Assembly: GCF_009769735.1 (NCBI RefSeq)
Contig: NZ_WSRO01000002.1
Coordinates: 9,349,001 to 9,413,000, forward strand
Length of the DNA stretch: 64,000 nucleotides
Origin: Streptomyces sp. BA2
GTDB taxonomy: Bacteria; Actinomycetota; Actinomycetes; Streptomycetales; Streptomycetaceae
Direction: 5' to 3'
Shown here: one piece after another, positions 53,740 to 62,571 of the stretch
Position numbering within the stretch: position 1 is the first letter of the stretch
How the letters are laid out: the number at the start of each line of letters is the position of its first letter
Notes under the pieces: model-generated
The model's input: the letters and a program-made list of their open reading frames with translations, nothing else
Database searches by the model: none
Told to the model about the DNA's origin: nothing
Position numbers and translations under genes: made by a program

Positions 53740-53775
53740 GGGCCGCTCGATGTCTCACCGGACATCGAGCGGCCC
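53740..53775 (+). terminator. Perfect 15-bp hairpin after the MFS remnant
   Basis: GGGCCGCTCGATGTC (53740-53754) pairs with its exact complement at 53761-53775 across a six-base loop, 40 bases after the MFS stop. It was probably the terminator of the original MFS gene and has outlived it. No long T-tract follows. Confidence 0.75.
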
Positions 53776-54484
53776 CATTCCGCTGTCGAATACACAGCCG
53801 AGTCGGGGCGACGGTCGTCCTGGGTCACGTACTCAAGCGGCAGGACTCGGCAGTCTCACGGCGGTCCGGCCTCGGTGGGTGGGCGCCGGCCACCCCGACT
53901 GCGGCTATAGGCGGGGCCGGTGAAGTTGACGCGGGGGAGTGCGGCGTAGCTCGGGGTGCGCTGGGCGATGGCGAGGACGTTGTCGGCGGCCAGGGCGTCT
54001 TTGGGGGGTCTGCGGCGACTCCGTCCGCAGTCCGGGTCCGCAGGGCGTCGTCCATGACGACCTCACCGCAACCCCCTATGTGTTGCGTTGCTGCCCTGCG
54101 TGAATCCCTCGCCGGTGGCGGGGTCGTCCTTGCCGCTCGGGCTGCTGCGGCAGGCTCGGCCATGGACGGCGTTCCGCTGGCACAAGAGGCAGCACTACTC
54201 GGGCAGCTTCTCCCGGGGCCCTGGCATGGTCGGCCGTGTCCCCGCCGATATGGCGTCACGAGCGAGCGAGGCGGGCGATGGCGCTCCCGACTTCCTTCAG
54301 CTCGGCGTTCCCATCTTCGCTGCCGTGCATCGGTAGATGTATTGACCGTTTACGCTGCCCGGCCGCGGTAGCCACCGTCCGGGCGGCCGTGCCGACACGC
54401 CGGCGTCACCAGGTTGGTGGGCGGCCCCGTCTGGTGGATCCACCTTTGGCAGCCCCTCGCGAGATTTCCACCATCAAGGCTCGC
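53776..54484. other. About 700 bases without a supported gene
   Basis: Several frames are open on both strands but none has a recognisable domain, consistent start or continuous codon bias. A minus-strand segment near 53930-54060 can be read as DNVLAIAQRTPSYAALPRVNFTG only with frame changes and is at best a decayed gene. Confidence 0.4.
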
Positions 54485-54507
54485 CATATACCCCCGGGGG
54501 GTATATG
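54485..54507. promoter_or_regulatory. CsoR-type copper-responsive operator
   Basis: TATACCCCCGGGGGGTATA with CA/TG on the outside forms a 23-base near-perfect palindrome, about 60 bases before the His-rich protein gene. A run of C, a run of G and flanking TA pairs is the pattern of CsoR operators (TAxCCCC...GGGGxTA) in Streptomyces and Mycobacterium. CsoR bound here should repress transcription until Cu(I) is present. RcnR/FrmR relatives use similar G-tracts, so the metal is an inference. No csoR gene is in the window. Confidence 0.7.
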
Positions 54508-54568
54508 GTTCTGATCGTTGGACGGAGCGGAACGGCGCCGGAAGGCGCCTCACACCCTGGGAGATGTC

Positions 54569-55432
54569 ATGACGAACCACGCGGGCCACGGCCAGACCGA
54601 TCACAACGGTCACGACGACCACAGTGCTCACGGTGGAGCTCAGCCCGGCGGCCTTGCGGTCTCCGAGAACGGGTACACCCTCGAGCTCGAATCGACGATC
54701 CTCGCCGCCGGTGTGCAGCCGGTCAGTTTCCGGGTGATCGGCGCCGACGGATGGGCGGTGACCGAGTTCGTGACCGAGCACGAGAAGGAACTGCACTTCA
54801 TCGCTGTCCGGCGTGACACGGCCGGGTTCCAGCACGTGCACCCGGTGAGGGACGAGAAGGGCACCTGGAGTGTCGAACTGGCCCTGGAACCGGGGGACTG
54901 GAGGTTCTTCGCCGACATCCACCCGGCCGGCCACGACGGGACCTTGACGCTGGGGATCGACGTCGCGGTCGCCGGGTCGTACGACCCGCTGCCGCTCCCC
55001 GTGGCCACCGGGATCGCGCAGATCGGTGAGTACACGGTCGCGCTCGACGGTGAACTCCTGCCGGGGGAAGCGAGCGAACTGATGCTCACCGTCAGCCGGA
55101 ACGGCCGCCCCGTCACCGATCTTCAGCCCTACCTGGCCGCGTACGGGCACCTGGTGGCGCTGCGGGTCGGCGACCTGGGTTACCTCCACGTCCACCCGGA
55201 GGGCGAGCCCGGAGACGGCATCACCGCACCGGGGCCCGGGATCTCCTTCATGGCGGTCGCGCCCACGGCCGGCACCTACCGCCTGTACCTGGACTTCCAG
55301 CACAACGACGTCGTCCGGACGGCCGAGTTCACGATGCGGACCGCCGAGGCCGCCCCTCACGCGACCGCCCCGCACGCGGACGCAGCACCCGAGCACAAGA
55401 GCCACCACCACGGCCACCACGCACACCACTGA
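54569..55432 (+). CDS. His-rich metal-binding protein of a copper-responsive operon
   Basis: 287 residues from ATG 54569, with GGGAGA upstream. His clusters flank the protein: HAGHGQTDHNGHDDHSAHGG at 4-23 and a run of HHH/HH near the C-terminus. The core is beta-rich with repeated His-x-His-Pro motifs (FQHVHPVRDEKG, LGYLHVHPEGEPG), as in predicted heavy-metal-binding secreted proteins. No signal peptide or membrane helix is seen, so it may stay in the cytoplasm or leave by another route. Role inferred: copper sequestration or delivery under the operator just upstream. Confidence 0.75.
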   Translation: MTNHAGHGQTDHNGHDDHSAHGGAQPGGLAVSENGYTLELESTILAAGVQPVSFRVIGADGWAVTEFVTEHEKELHFIAVRRDTAGFQHVHPVRDEKGTWSVELALEPGDWRFFADIHPAGHDGTLTLGIDVAVAGSYDPLPLPVATGIAQIGEYTVALDGELLPGEASELMLTVSRNGRPVTDLQPYLAAYGHLVALRVGDLGYLHVHPEGEPGDGITAPGPGISFMAVAPTAGTYRLYLDFQHNDVVRTAEFTMRTAEAAPHATAPHADAAPEHKSHHHGHHAHH

Positions 55433-55455
55433 CCGACCACTTGGGAAGGAGCGTC

Positions 55456-55986
55456 ATGCCCCGCCTGACCCGCCTCACGCCCGACACGGCGGTCGGCGCC
55501 TCACGCGACCTGCTCGACGAGCTGGTCTCCCGCCACGGCCAGATCGGCGACATGGTCTCGACGATGGCGCACTCGCCGGCCGTACTGGGCGGCTACCTCC
55601 AGCTCAGCCGGGCCATGGGACGAGCCAAGCTCGACCGCAAGATCAGTGAACGGATCTCGATCGCCGTCCAGGCCCAGCAGGGCTGCGGGCTGTGCCTCGA
55701 AGCGCACGTCGGTGCCGCCCGCGCCCTGGGGATTGACGAGGAAGAGATCGAGCGAGCCCACCTGGGCACCTCGACTGATCCCGCCACTGCGGCGATCATC
55801 ACCCTCGCCCTCCAGGTCTATCGCGAGCCGACGTCGATCACCGACGAACAGGTCACCGCCCTGCGCGCGCACGGCTATAGCGACCGTGCGATCGCCGACG
55901 TGGTCGGCGTTGTCTCCCTCAACATCCTCACCGGCGCCTTCAACCTCCTCGCCGGCCTCACACCGGGGGGCGACGCCGATGCGTAG
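55456..55986 (+). CDS. AhpD/carboxymuconolactone-decarboxylase-like peroxidase-type protein
   Basis: 176 residues; GAAGGA lies six bases before ATG 55456. The all-helical AhpD-like domain contains CGLCLEAH, the CxxC plus His active site of AhpD-type alkylhydroperoxide reductants. It lies 23 bases after the His-rich gene, so it is in the same operon. A thiol-based peroxidase step beside copper handling would fit defence against copper-driven oxidation, but the substrate is unknown. Confidence 0.85.
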   Translation: MPRLTRLTPDTAVGASRDLLDELVSRHGQIGDMVSTMAHSPAVLGGYLQLSRAMGRAKLDRKISERISIAVQAQQGCGLCLEAHVGAARALGIDEEEIERAHLGTSTDPATAAIITLALQVYREPTSITDEQVTALRAHGYSDRAIADVVGVVSLNILTGAFNLLAGLTPGGDADA

Positions 55987-56073
55987 CCAAGACATCCCCG
56001 CCTGCTGTCAGCGCGGGGCACGGCCACCACCCCGGGGTCGTGCCCCGCCACATGAACACCGAAGGAATCCGTC

Positions 56074-57348
56074 ATGCGACTCTTCGCCCTCCGCGACTAC
56101 CGCCTGCTCTTCAGCGCCCAGGTCATCGCCCCGTTCGGTACGGGCCTGACTACCGTGGCCCTCGGGCTGCTCGCCTACGACCTCGCAGGACCGAGCGCCG
56201 GCATCGTCCTCGGCACCGCCCTGACCATCAAGATGGTCATGTACGTGGTCATCGCCCCGCTGACCGCTGCGTACATCGACCGGCTCCCGCGAAGAACCTT
56301 CCTCGTCCTCCTCGACGTGATCCGCGGCCTCGTGGTCCTGGCCCTGCCGCTCGTCAGCGAGGTCTGGCACATCTACGTCTTGATCGGCCTGCTCCAGGCC
56401 GCCTCCGCGGCGTTCACCCCGACGTTCCAGGCCGTCATCCCCGACATCGTCACCGACGAGTCCGACTACACCCGGGCTCTATCCGCCTCCCAGGTCGCCT
56501 CCACCATGGAGAGCCTGCTCAGCCCCGTCCTCGCAGCCGTCGCCCTGACCTTCATGAGCTTCGACCGGCTGTTCCTCGGCACCTCCGCAGGGTTCCTCGT
56601 CTCCGCTCTGCTCGTTCTGTCGGCGCGCGTCCCGAACGCCCGCCCCAGCGCCCACACCAAGGCATGGGACAAGGCGGCTTCAGGTATCAGGACCTTCCTC
56701 ACCACACCGCGGCTGCGCGGCATCATGGCGCTCAACCTCGTGGTCGCGGCGGCCGGTTCGATCGTCGTCGTCAGCACCGTCAACTACGTGCGTGACGAGC
56801 TCGTTGGCTCGCAGTCGGACGTGGCCTGGATGCTCGCCGCCTCCGGCACCGGAACCCTGGTGGCCGCCCTCGTACTGCCCCGCGTTCTCGACCGGATCGC
56901 TGCCCGCACCGTCATGATGACTGGCGCCGGGGTCCTCGTCGGCGGTATGGCGGCCGCAGTCACCCTCATCGCGGCCGGCCTGAGCACCTGGGCCGGCACG
57001 GCGATCATCTGGACCGTGATCGGCATCGGCATGGCACTGATCATCACGCCGACCGGCAAGGTCCTGCGCGCCTCCGTCGCGCGGAACGCGATCCCCGAGG
57101 CATTCGCGGCCCAGTTCTCCCTGTCGCACCTGGCCTGGCTGATCACCTATCCCATCGCGGGATGGCTCGGCACCAGCGCCGGCTTCACCGTCGCCTGGTC
57201 CGTCCTCGCAGTCCTCACCGGAGCGGGAGCGACCGCCTCCGTCCTCCTGTGGCCGCGCCACGAGGGACGAGGAGCCGTGACCAGCCCCGTGACACCCGCC
57301 CGGCAAGTGCCCACCACGGACCGGTCCACCCTGTCCAAGGCCGCATGA
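56074..57348 (+). CDS. MFS transporter, 12 helices
   Basis: 424 residues. It starts MRLFALRDYRLLFSAQVIAPFGTGLTTVAL and has IDRLPRRTFLVLLDVIRGLVVLAL in the helix 2-3 loop, with about twelve hydrophobic segments. It resembles the enterobactin-exporter/NreB-like branch of the superfamily more than the drug exporters in this window. It lies 87 bases after the AhpD-like gene and is probably the last gene of the copper-responsive operon. Efflux of a metal, a metal complex or a toxic organic is possible. Confidence 0.85.
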   Translation: MRLFALRDYRLLFSAQVIAPFGTGLTTVALGLLAYDLAGPSAGIVLGTALTIKMVMYVVIAPLTAAYIDRLPRRTFLVLLDVIRGLVVLALPLVSEVWHIYVLIGLLQAASAAFTPTFQAVIPDIVTDESDYTRALSASQVASTMESLLSPVLAAVALTFMSFDRLFLGTSAGFLVSALLVLSARVPNARPSAHTKAWDKAASGIRTFLTTPRLRGIMALNLVVAAAGSIVVVSTVNYVRDELVGSQSDVAWMLAASGTGTLVAALVLPRVLDRIAARTVMMTGAGVLVGGMAAAVTLIAAGLSTWAGTAIIWTVIGIGMALIITPTGKVLRASVARNAIPEAFAAQFSLSHLAWLITYPIAGWLGTSAGFTVAWSVLAVLTGAGATASVLLWPRHEGRGAVTSPVTPARQVPTTDRSTLSKAA

Positions 57349-57599
57349 AACGCCGCGTACAGCGCTCTGGCTGTCTGTGTTGTACACGTACGCGCTGTTG
57401 GTCAGGCCCACCGAGAAGGCCGTGGCCGCCGTTCCTTCTGTGCGTGTTTCCTGCCAATACCGGACGCCAGTCGTCACATAGCCACGGCTGACGGTCGAGT
57501 TGGAGCACGCGGGGTGCGGGTGTCGTGAGGGGCGGGAGGATGAGCGGGTGCTGTCCCGGGTCTGGGGTCTGACTCAGGTGTTGTTTGACCGTGGTGTCT

Positions 57600-58049
57600 T
57601 GGTGTCACAGTGTCGACTGCTGGCCGGGGATGGTGCGTTGTCGGGCCGGGCCGGCGGGGCGTGTCCCAATAGGGGCCTGCCGATGGTTGTGGCGTCCTCA
57701 CGTTTCTGACCGCCTGACGCGGCCCGGTACCGACAACGCGACACGTCATCGGACCAGAAGGGGAATCGGCATGTCCAGATCGACCATGTACGCATCGATC
57801 ATGCCTGTACGCCCCCTGCTCTGCAGGCCCGTCGTCGCCTTGCAGGGGATGGTGGGGGCAAGCGCCGGGGTACCCATGTCGCTGCGGTGTTCTCCATGAC
57901 GGGGGCCGCGCTCGCCGTCGGCGAGCGCTCCCGGCAACCGCGGCGGGATGCCGCGATCTGTGAAGTGAGCCAGGAAGCGTTGAGCCGTGAGGCGGCCCGA
58001 GAGGTCTTCCACCTGGTCATACAGTTACAGCCAGGACCCCGCTCATAGG
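57600..58049 (+). mobile_element. Internally deleted IS110 relic
   Basis: Its left end (57600-57690) matches the non-coding left end of the IS110 copy at 19.85 kb: ATGGTGCGTTG and GTGTCCCAATAGGGGCCTGC. After a short unrelated segment, the frame at 57966-58049 reads EALSREAAREVFHLVIQLQ and stops, matching the last residues of the other transposase (LKRYAAREVFNLVK). TAGGGGC and GTGACA after the stop match its right end. Almost the whole transposase is deleted, leaving both ends. Confidence 0.65.
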
Positions 58050-58079
58050 GGCTGTGACAGCAATGTGACACGTGATGGT

Positions 58080-58122
58080 CGATGAGGCCCCGCGGGGGCA
58101 GATGCTGGCGGGGGCCTCATCG
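58080..58122. terminator. Hairpin after the IS110 relic
   Basis: CGATGAGGCCCC (58080-58091) pairs perfectly with GGGGCCTCATCG (58111-58122). The shape is that of a rho-independent terminator, with the G-rich 19-base loop larger than usual. Confidence 0.55.
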
Positions 58123-58598
58123 TTCGTCAGCGGCGAGGTCCGCTTACACCGATGCGGCGCTTGCGAGCGCCTGGGATGCCCGCCGCGAGCGGGACGGCTG
58201 GACGACGACGGCAGCGGCGCGAGCGATGTCGATCTGCGGGGCGGTGAGCCTATGCCCTTCTGGCGACGGGCGTGGTGAAGGCGGCGGTGAAGCCGGATCC
58301 GGCCAGAGAGTCGCGGCGGTTCACGGAGTCCCAGAACGAATTGGCGATGCAGACGGCGTCGGCGCGGGCCTCCGCTACTATCCGGGCGCCCCGCTGGCTG
58401 AACCGTCTCGAACTGTCCGTGCCCTATGGCCAGTTACTCCGCCGGGCCCCGAACCTGCGCTTGGCCGCCGAGTCGGATTGGAAGGACGGCGATGTCATAC
58501 GAGGGCTGAAGTCGCTGCTCGTTGAGGTAGGAAGCCACGCAGCGCGGCGGCCCCGACTCCGCCGCAGGTCGGGGCGCCGCACGTCCAAGTGGGGCTAA
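58123..58598. other. About 475 bases without a supported gene
   Basis: An open frame from GTG 58272 ends in TAA at 58596-58598, exactly at the edge of the MITE-like element. Its product (about 108 residues) is Arg/Ala-rich with no recognised domain. It may be a gene cut by the insertion or chance. Confidence 0.35.
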
Positions 58599-58863
58599 GA
58601 GGTCGTTTTCAGCTGGTTTGCGCCGCCTCATGTATCTCTTAACTCGTCCTGGGTCTCACGCGTGTCGATTTCCGGCACGCCTCCGCTAGACGGAGAGGGC
58701 ATCAGCGCACGTCTTGGGATGAGACAGGCTTTGCAGGATGAGACCGGCAAGTCGGGCCTCACAGGCGGCCCATGGAGCACCTTCACCCTTGCTGCCCCTC
58801 AAGTCGCGCCCCGTCACAGGTACATGTTGGGATCAAATAGGCTTCATAGGTTAAAACGACCTC
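58599..58863. mobile_element. MITE-like element related to the adjacent IS5-family element
   Basis: 265 bases bounded by GAGGTCGTTTTC (58599-58610) and the imperfect inverted copy TAAAACGACCTC (58852-58863). These are the same terminal repeats as those of the complete IS that starts three bases later. The interior has no transposase similarity. The flanks are TAA on the left and TGA on the right, so any 3-bp duplication is no longer exact. Confidence 0.65.
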
Positions 58864-58866
58864 TGA

Positions 58867-59989
58867 GAGGTCGTTTTCATCTGTAGTGCGGTGTTATCTC
58901 TAGTTTTGCGTCCACCGATGATCTGGTGCTGGTGAGTCTGCAGTGAGGGCCGTGGCTGGCGAGGCGGACGGTGTGGTGGCTGGGGCGAGAGCCTGCTTCC
59001 GCCTGTCTCATTCCAGGACGCCCGCTTCTGTTCCGTGCTTCCACGAGGCCGGACGCACGCCTGGGCGCACGCCCTCGATCGGCGGTACGTCCAGGTCATG
59101 ACCAGCCGTCGTCCCTATCCCAGTGATCTGTCCGATGCCCGTTGGGAGTTGATCGAGCCGGTGCTGTCCGCCTGGCGCTTTGAACGCCGCGGCCGGGCCC
59201 TGGACTTCGGACGGCCGCCGCGGCATGACCTGCGCGAGATCATGAACGCGATCTTGTATGTAGACCGCACCGGCTGTCAGTGGGCCTATCTCCCGCACGA
59301 CTTCCCGCCGCATCAGACGATCTACGGCTACTTCGCGAAATGGCAGACCGACGGCATCTTCGCCCAGTTCAACGGGCTGCTGCGGGAGTTGGTGCGCCAG
59401 CAGGAAGGCCGCGACAAGCACCCGTCGGCCTGCGTGATCGACGCGCAGAGCGTGAAGACCTCCACCTCCGTGCCCGTCAGGACGCAGGGCATCGATGCGG
59501 GCAAGAAGATCGTGGGGCGCAAGCGCAGCATCATCACCGACACGCTTGGCCTGCTGCTGGCGGTGCTGGTCACCGCGGCCGGCGTCCAGGACTCCACGGC
59601 CGGCACCCAGCTCCTCAGCCAGGCCGCTGCCGTCCACCCCGGCCTGCGCAAGGTCTGGGTCGACGGGGGCTACCGCAAACACTTCATCGACCACGCCGCC
59701 ACCCTCGGCATAGACCTCGAAATCATCCAACGCACCCCCGGGACCAGGGGATTCACCCCGATCCCCAAGCGGTGGACGGTCGAGCGGACCTACGGCTGGC
59801 TCATGCTGCACCGCCGCCTGGCCCGTGACTACGAGACCCTCCCGCACCGTTCCGAAGCCATGATCCACCTCGCCATGACCGACCTCATGGCCCGCCGACT
59901 CACCGGTGAGGGCATCATCTCCTGGCGTGACCCGACATCACCGGATCAAAACCACATCACGGGATGAAACACCGGGAGAAAACGACCTC
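58867..59989 (+). mobile_element. Complete IS5-family insertion sequence
   Basis: 1123 bases. Terminal inverted repeats GAGGTCGTTTTC (58867-58878) and GAAAACGACCTC (59978-59989) match over 12 bases. The element is flanked on both sides by TGA (58864-58866 and 59990-59992), a TNA-type 3-bp target duplication as made by the IS1031-like subgroup of IS5. It holds one intact transposase gene, so it may be mobile. Confidence 0.85.
59098..59967 (+). CDS. IS5-family DDE transposase
   Basis: 289 residues from ATG 59098. The N-terminal domain reads PSDLSDARWELIEPVL, then YVDRTGCQWAYLPHDFPPHQTIYGYFAKW. Catalytic residues: Asp in CVIDAQSVKTS, Asp in VWVDGGYRK, and the Glu of the Y-(2)R-(3)E-(6)K-like region near WTVERTYGWLMLHRRLARDYE. 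A single uninterrupted frame, unlike IS5 members that need frameshifting. It fills most of the element. Confidence 0.92.
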   Translation: MTSRRPYPSDLSDARWELIEPVLSAWRFERRGRALDFGRPPRHDLREIMNAILYVDRTGCQWAYLPHDFPPHQTIYGYFAKWQTDGIFAQFNGLLRELVRQQEGRDKHPSACVIDAQSVKTSTSVPVRTQGIDAGKKIVGRKRSIITDTLGLLLAVLVTAAGVQDSTAGTQLLSQAAAVHPGLRKVWVDGGYRKHFIDHAATLGIDLEIIQRTPGTRGFTPIPKRWTVERTYGWLMLHRRLARDYETLPHRSEAMIHLAMTDLMARRLTGEGIISWRDPTSPDQNHITG

Positions 59990-60094
59990 TGAAAGCGACA
60001 CAGGCCGGTCGCGCCCTCTGGCCCGGAGCGGGTCTCCTGCCGGCCATAGACCACGCGTGACGCAAACCCCCTCGTAGCTGGCTCGGAACTGCGC

Positions 60095-60517
60095 TCACTG
60101 GTTCGCCCCGATCTTGACTTCGATATGGGCCCAGACGCGTTTACCCCAGGGGAGACGGGTGCTGCCCCAGTCCTCGGTGAGCGCGTCCACCAGCAGCAGG
60201 CCTCGGCCGCGCAGGTCGTCGGCGTGCGGGGGGTGCATGGAGGGGAGGTCCCGGGACTTGTCGACCACAGCGAGCACCAGGTGTCCCGGGAGCGGGTGCT
60301 GGACGATGACGCGAATGCAGGGGCCGCATGCGTGACGCACAGCGTTGGTGACCAGTTCAGAGATCACCACCTGTGCTGTATCGGAGTATTCCTCGACACC
60401 CCACGCTTCGTAGGCGGTGCGGACCAGACGCCGGGCCTCGGCGGCGGTCTCCGGGGCGTTGGTCAGCGTGAGGTTGTAGCCCGGGTGCTCTGTCTGTCTG
60501 GCTGCTGCCATGGTCAT
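60095..60517 (-). CDS. RsbW-like ATP-binding (HATPase_c_2) protein
   Basis: 140 residues from the ATG at 60517 (AAGGTG about 10 bases upstream). N box VVISELVTNAVRHA, then LVLAVVDKSRD (G1-like) and GRGLLLVDALTEDWG (G2-like), the pattern of Streptomyces anti-sigma-factor-like kinases. Divergent from an XRE regulator gene. Such pairs are common in Streptomyces (whiJ-type loci); its target is not identifiable here. Confidence 0.9.
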   Translation of the reverse strand: MTMAAARQTEHPGYNLTLTNAPETAAEARRLVRTAYEAWGVEEYSDTAQVVISELVTNAVRHACGPCIRVIVQHPLPGHLVLAVVDKSRDLPSMHPPHADDLRGRGLLLVDALTEDWGSTRLPWGKRVWAHIEVKIGANQ

Positions 60518-60687
60518 GATCACACCTTGGTCAGGGGAGCAGTGGCGCGAAGGCTCATCTCCCACCGAGGCAGGCGACGAGCCACGCGAGAGCCGACCGG
60601 CCTGCAGGTGAGCCGAGTTGGCCTGACGACCAGTCAACGATCGCTCTGCGTTGTGGAACCATGGCGCATGCGGCACGCGCATACGGA

Positions 60688-60704
60688 TACCCGCCGAGCG
60701 GGTA
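60688..60704. promoter_or_regulatory. Palindrome in the divergent XRE/HATPase region
   Basis: TACCCGCCGAGCGGGTA is a perfect 7-3-7 inverted repeat, 48 bases before the XRE gene start. A candidate operator for the XRE protein itself. Confidence 0.5.
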
Positions 60705-60751
60705 CGGGTAGCCGCGCGGAGCCACAGGGGCTCTTAGCGTGGGGGTACGCC

Positions 60752-61996
60752 ATGGATTTCCAGACGGGCCCGGTACGGGAGGCTTCCCGGTCCGGGGACT
60801 ACGGGCGAGTCATCGAACTTGTTCGTATCGAACGACGGATGACTCAGACTGCCTTGGGTCAAGCTCTCGGCCTGAGCCAGTCCGCGGTCTCCCGCCTGGA
60901 GAAGAAGGGCCAAGGCGCCTACAGCACAGACACCCTCGCGGCGGCAGCGGCGCACCTGGAGATCCCACCGGCATCGGTCGGGCTCGCAGACAGCCGGCCG
61001 TCGGAGCCACGGAACGACGGTGAGGACGTGAACCGACGACGCTTCATTGGCGGAGCGGTGGCCGCTGCGGTGGCTCCCACTCTGGCCGTACTTCCTGAGA
61101 CGGCTGACGCGAGCGGCGGCCAGGCCGCCGCTCTGCGTCTGTCCACCACGGCCTACCGCAGACTCGATGGCACCACGCCCAGCCGGGACCTGTCGGAGGC
61201 CGTGCAATCCCATATGCGTCTGATCCAGAGCATCACACGAGCCGCGACCGGTGACGGGGACCGGGGACGCTTGGCCGCCGTTGGCAGCGAGGCAGCGAGC
61301 TTCGCCGGGTGGCTGGCGTGGGACAAGGGAGACAACGGGTCGGCCCGTTCCTGGTACGGGGCAGCAGTCAAGGCAGCACGCTCGGCAGGAAACCCGCTGC
61401 TGGGCGCCTATCAGGCCGGGAGCCTCGCCCAGTTCGAGGCCCACGCTGGAAACAGCGTGGAGGCCCTCAACCTGACGCGACGCGCGCGCCGGTCCTTGGG
61501 GGACTCCCTCCCGGCCGTCGCCGATGCGTGGCTCTTCAGCGTCGAAGCCCTCGCGCACGCCGTGGCTGGTGATCGTCGCTCTGCCGACATGGCCCTAACG
61601 ATGGCTCGTGCGGGTGCCGAGAGCGTGCCCGAGGAGGCGCCCCCGTGGCCGTGGGTATTCACCTTCACTCCGACCAAGGTCTCCGCCGCGAAGGTGGCCT
61701 GCGGTGCCCGGCTCGGCCTCGCCGACTGGGTGCTGTCCGAGGACATCGAAGCTCTCTCCACCGGGCACGAGAAGCAACGCGCGCTCCTGGTGCTCGACAT
61801 CGCGGCCGGTCACCTCGCTGCCGGACGCGTTGACGCTGCGTTCGCACTCGCTTCGCAGGCAGTGAGAACAGGGCTTCGCTACCGTTCCGGCCGGATCGTG
61901 GAAAGGGCGCGCGCCGTACGCCGGTCGCTGACGACCAGCTCACCACCCAAGATGGTGCGTGAGTTCGACGAGCGGCTCCACGGCGTCTATCTGTAG
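60752..61996 (+). CDS. XRE-family helix-turn-helix regulator with TPR-like C-terminal domain
   Basis: 414 residues from ATG 60752; an in-frame ATG at 60668 is possible but would run over the palindrome. The HTH is at about 25-80 (RRMTQTALGQALGLSQSAVSRLEKKG). A twin-Arg-like NRRRFIGGAVAAAVAP follows near 92-107, a common feature of this Streptomyces family that need not mean export. The rest is an alpha-helical repeat region (WYGAAVKAARSAGNPLLGAYQAG, EALNLTRRARRSLG) suited to protein or peptide sensing. The next gene starts 10 bases after its stop. Confidence 0.88.
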   Translation: MDFQTGPVREASRSGDYGRVIELVRIERRMTQTALGQALGLSQSAVSRLEKKGQGAYSTDTLAAAAAHLEIPPASVGLADSRPSEPRNDGEDVNRRRFIGGAVAAAVAPTLAVLPETADASGGQAAALRLSTTAYRRLDGTTPSRDLSEAVQSHMRLIQSITRAATGDGDRGRLAAVGSEAASFAGWLAWDKGDNGSARSWYGAAVKAARSAGNPLLGAYQAGSLAQFEAHAGNSVEALNLTRRARRSLGDSLPAVADAWLFSVEALAHAVAGDRRSADMALTMARAGAESVPEEAPPWPWVFTFTPTKVSAAKVACGARLGLADWVLSEDIEALSTGHEKQRALLVLDIAAGHLAAGRVDAAFALASQAVRTGLRYRSGRIVERARAVRRSLTTSSPPKMVREFDERLHGVYL

Positions 61997-62006
61997 GAGT
62001 TCAGCC

Positions 62007-62480
62007 ATGAGGGTAGGAATCACCGGTCACCGCGGACTGAGTAAGGATATTGAGCAGCGGGTGCAATCGCTCCTGGCCGACGAGGTCAGCGAGTACGACG
62101 CGGGGGAGTTGGTGGCACTCTCCTGCATCGCAGACGGCCCCGATGCATGGTTCGCCGAAGCTGCCTTGTCCGCCGGCGGACAGCTGGAGGTCATCGTCCC
62201 GGCTGCCGAATACCGGGCGAGCCTGCCTGAGTGGCACCACGCCACGTATGACGCGCTGATGTCCCGCGCCGCCGACGTGCACGAGACCGGCATGACCGCC
62301 TCGGACTCCGAGGCACATATGACCGGCTCGGAAATCCTCGTCGGGCTCGCCGACGAACTGATCGCGGTGTGGGACGAGAAGCCGGCGTGGGGGCACGGTG
62401 GCACAGCGGACGTCGTCGCCTACGCCAAACGGACCGGTGTCCCCGTGCGGGTCGTGTGGCCCAAGGGCGCCAGCCGGTAG
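62007..62480 (+). CDS. SLOG-like nucleotide-binding protein
   Basis: 157 residues; AGGAG lies before ATG 62007. It opens MRVGITGHRGLS, has LSCIADGPDAWFAEAAL and LEVIVPAAEYRASLP, and closes with GGTADVVAYAKRTGVPVRVVWP. This GxTGHR/ADGxD pattern is that of the SLOG (LOG/DprA/YpsA-like) Rossmann fold, proposed to bind nucleotide-derived ligands. It is co-transcribed with the XRE regulator. The actual ligand is unknown. Confidence 0.7.
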   Translation: MRVGITGHRGLSKDIEQRVQSLLADEVSEYDAGELVALSCIADGPDAWFAEAALSAGGQLEVIVPAAEYRASLPEWHHATYDALMSRAADVHETGMTASDSEAHMTGSEILVGLADELIAVWDEKPAWGHGGTADVVAYAKRTGVPVRVVWPKGASR

Positions 62481-62571
62481 GGCATCAGCAGAGCACAGCG
62501 GCGCCCCCCGTTGGGGCAGACCCAGCGGGCTCATTGCGAGGTTTTGCGACTTTCCGAGCACCCCTGCTGGA

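Noticed and set aside
58272..58598. 108-codon frame ending at the MITE edge
   Set aside because: Arg-rich product without domain features; its stop may be created by the insertion. Left as unassigned DNA.
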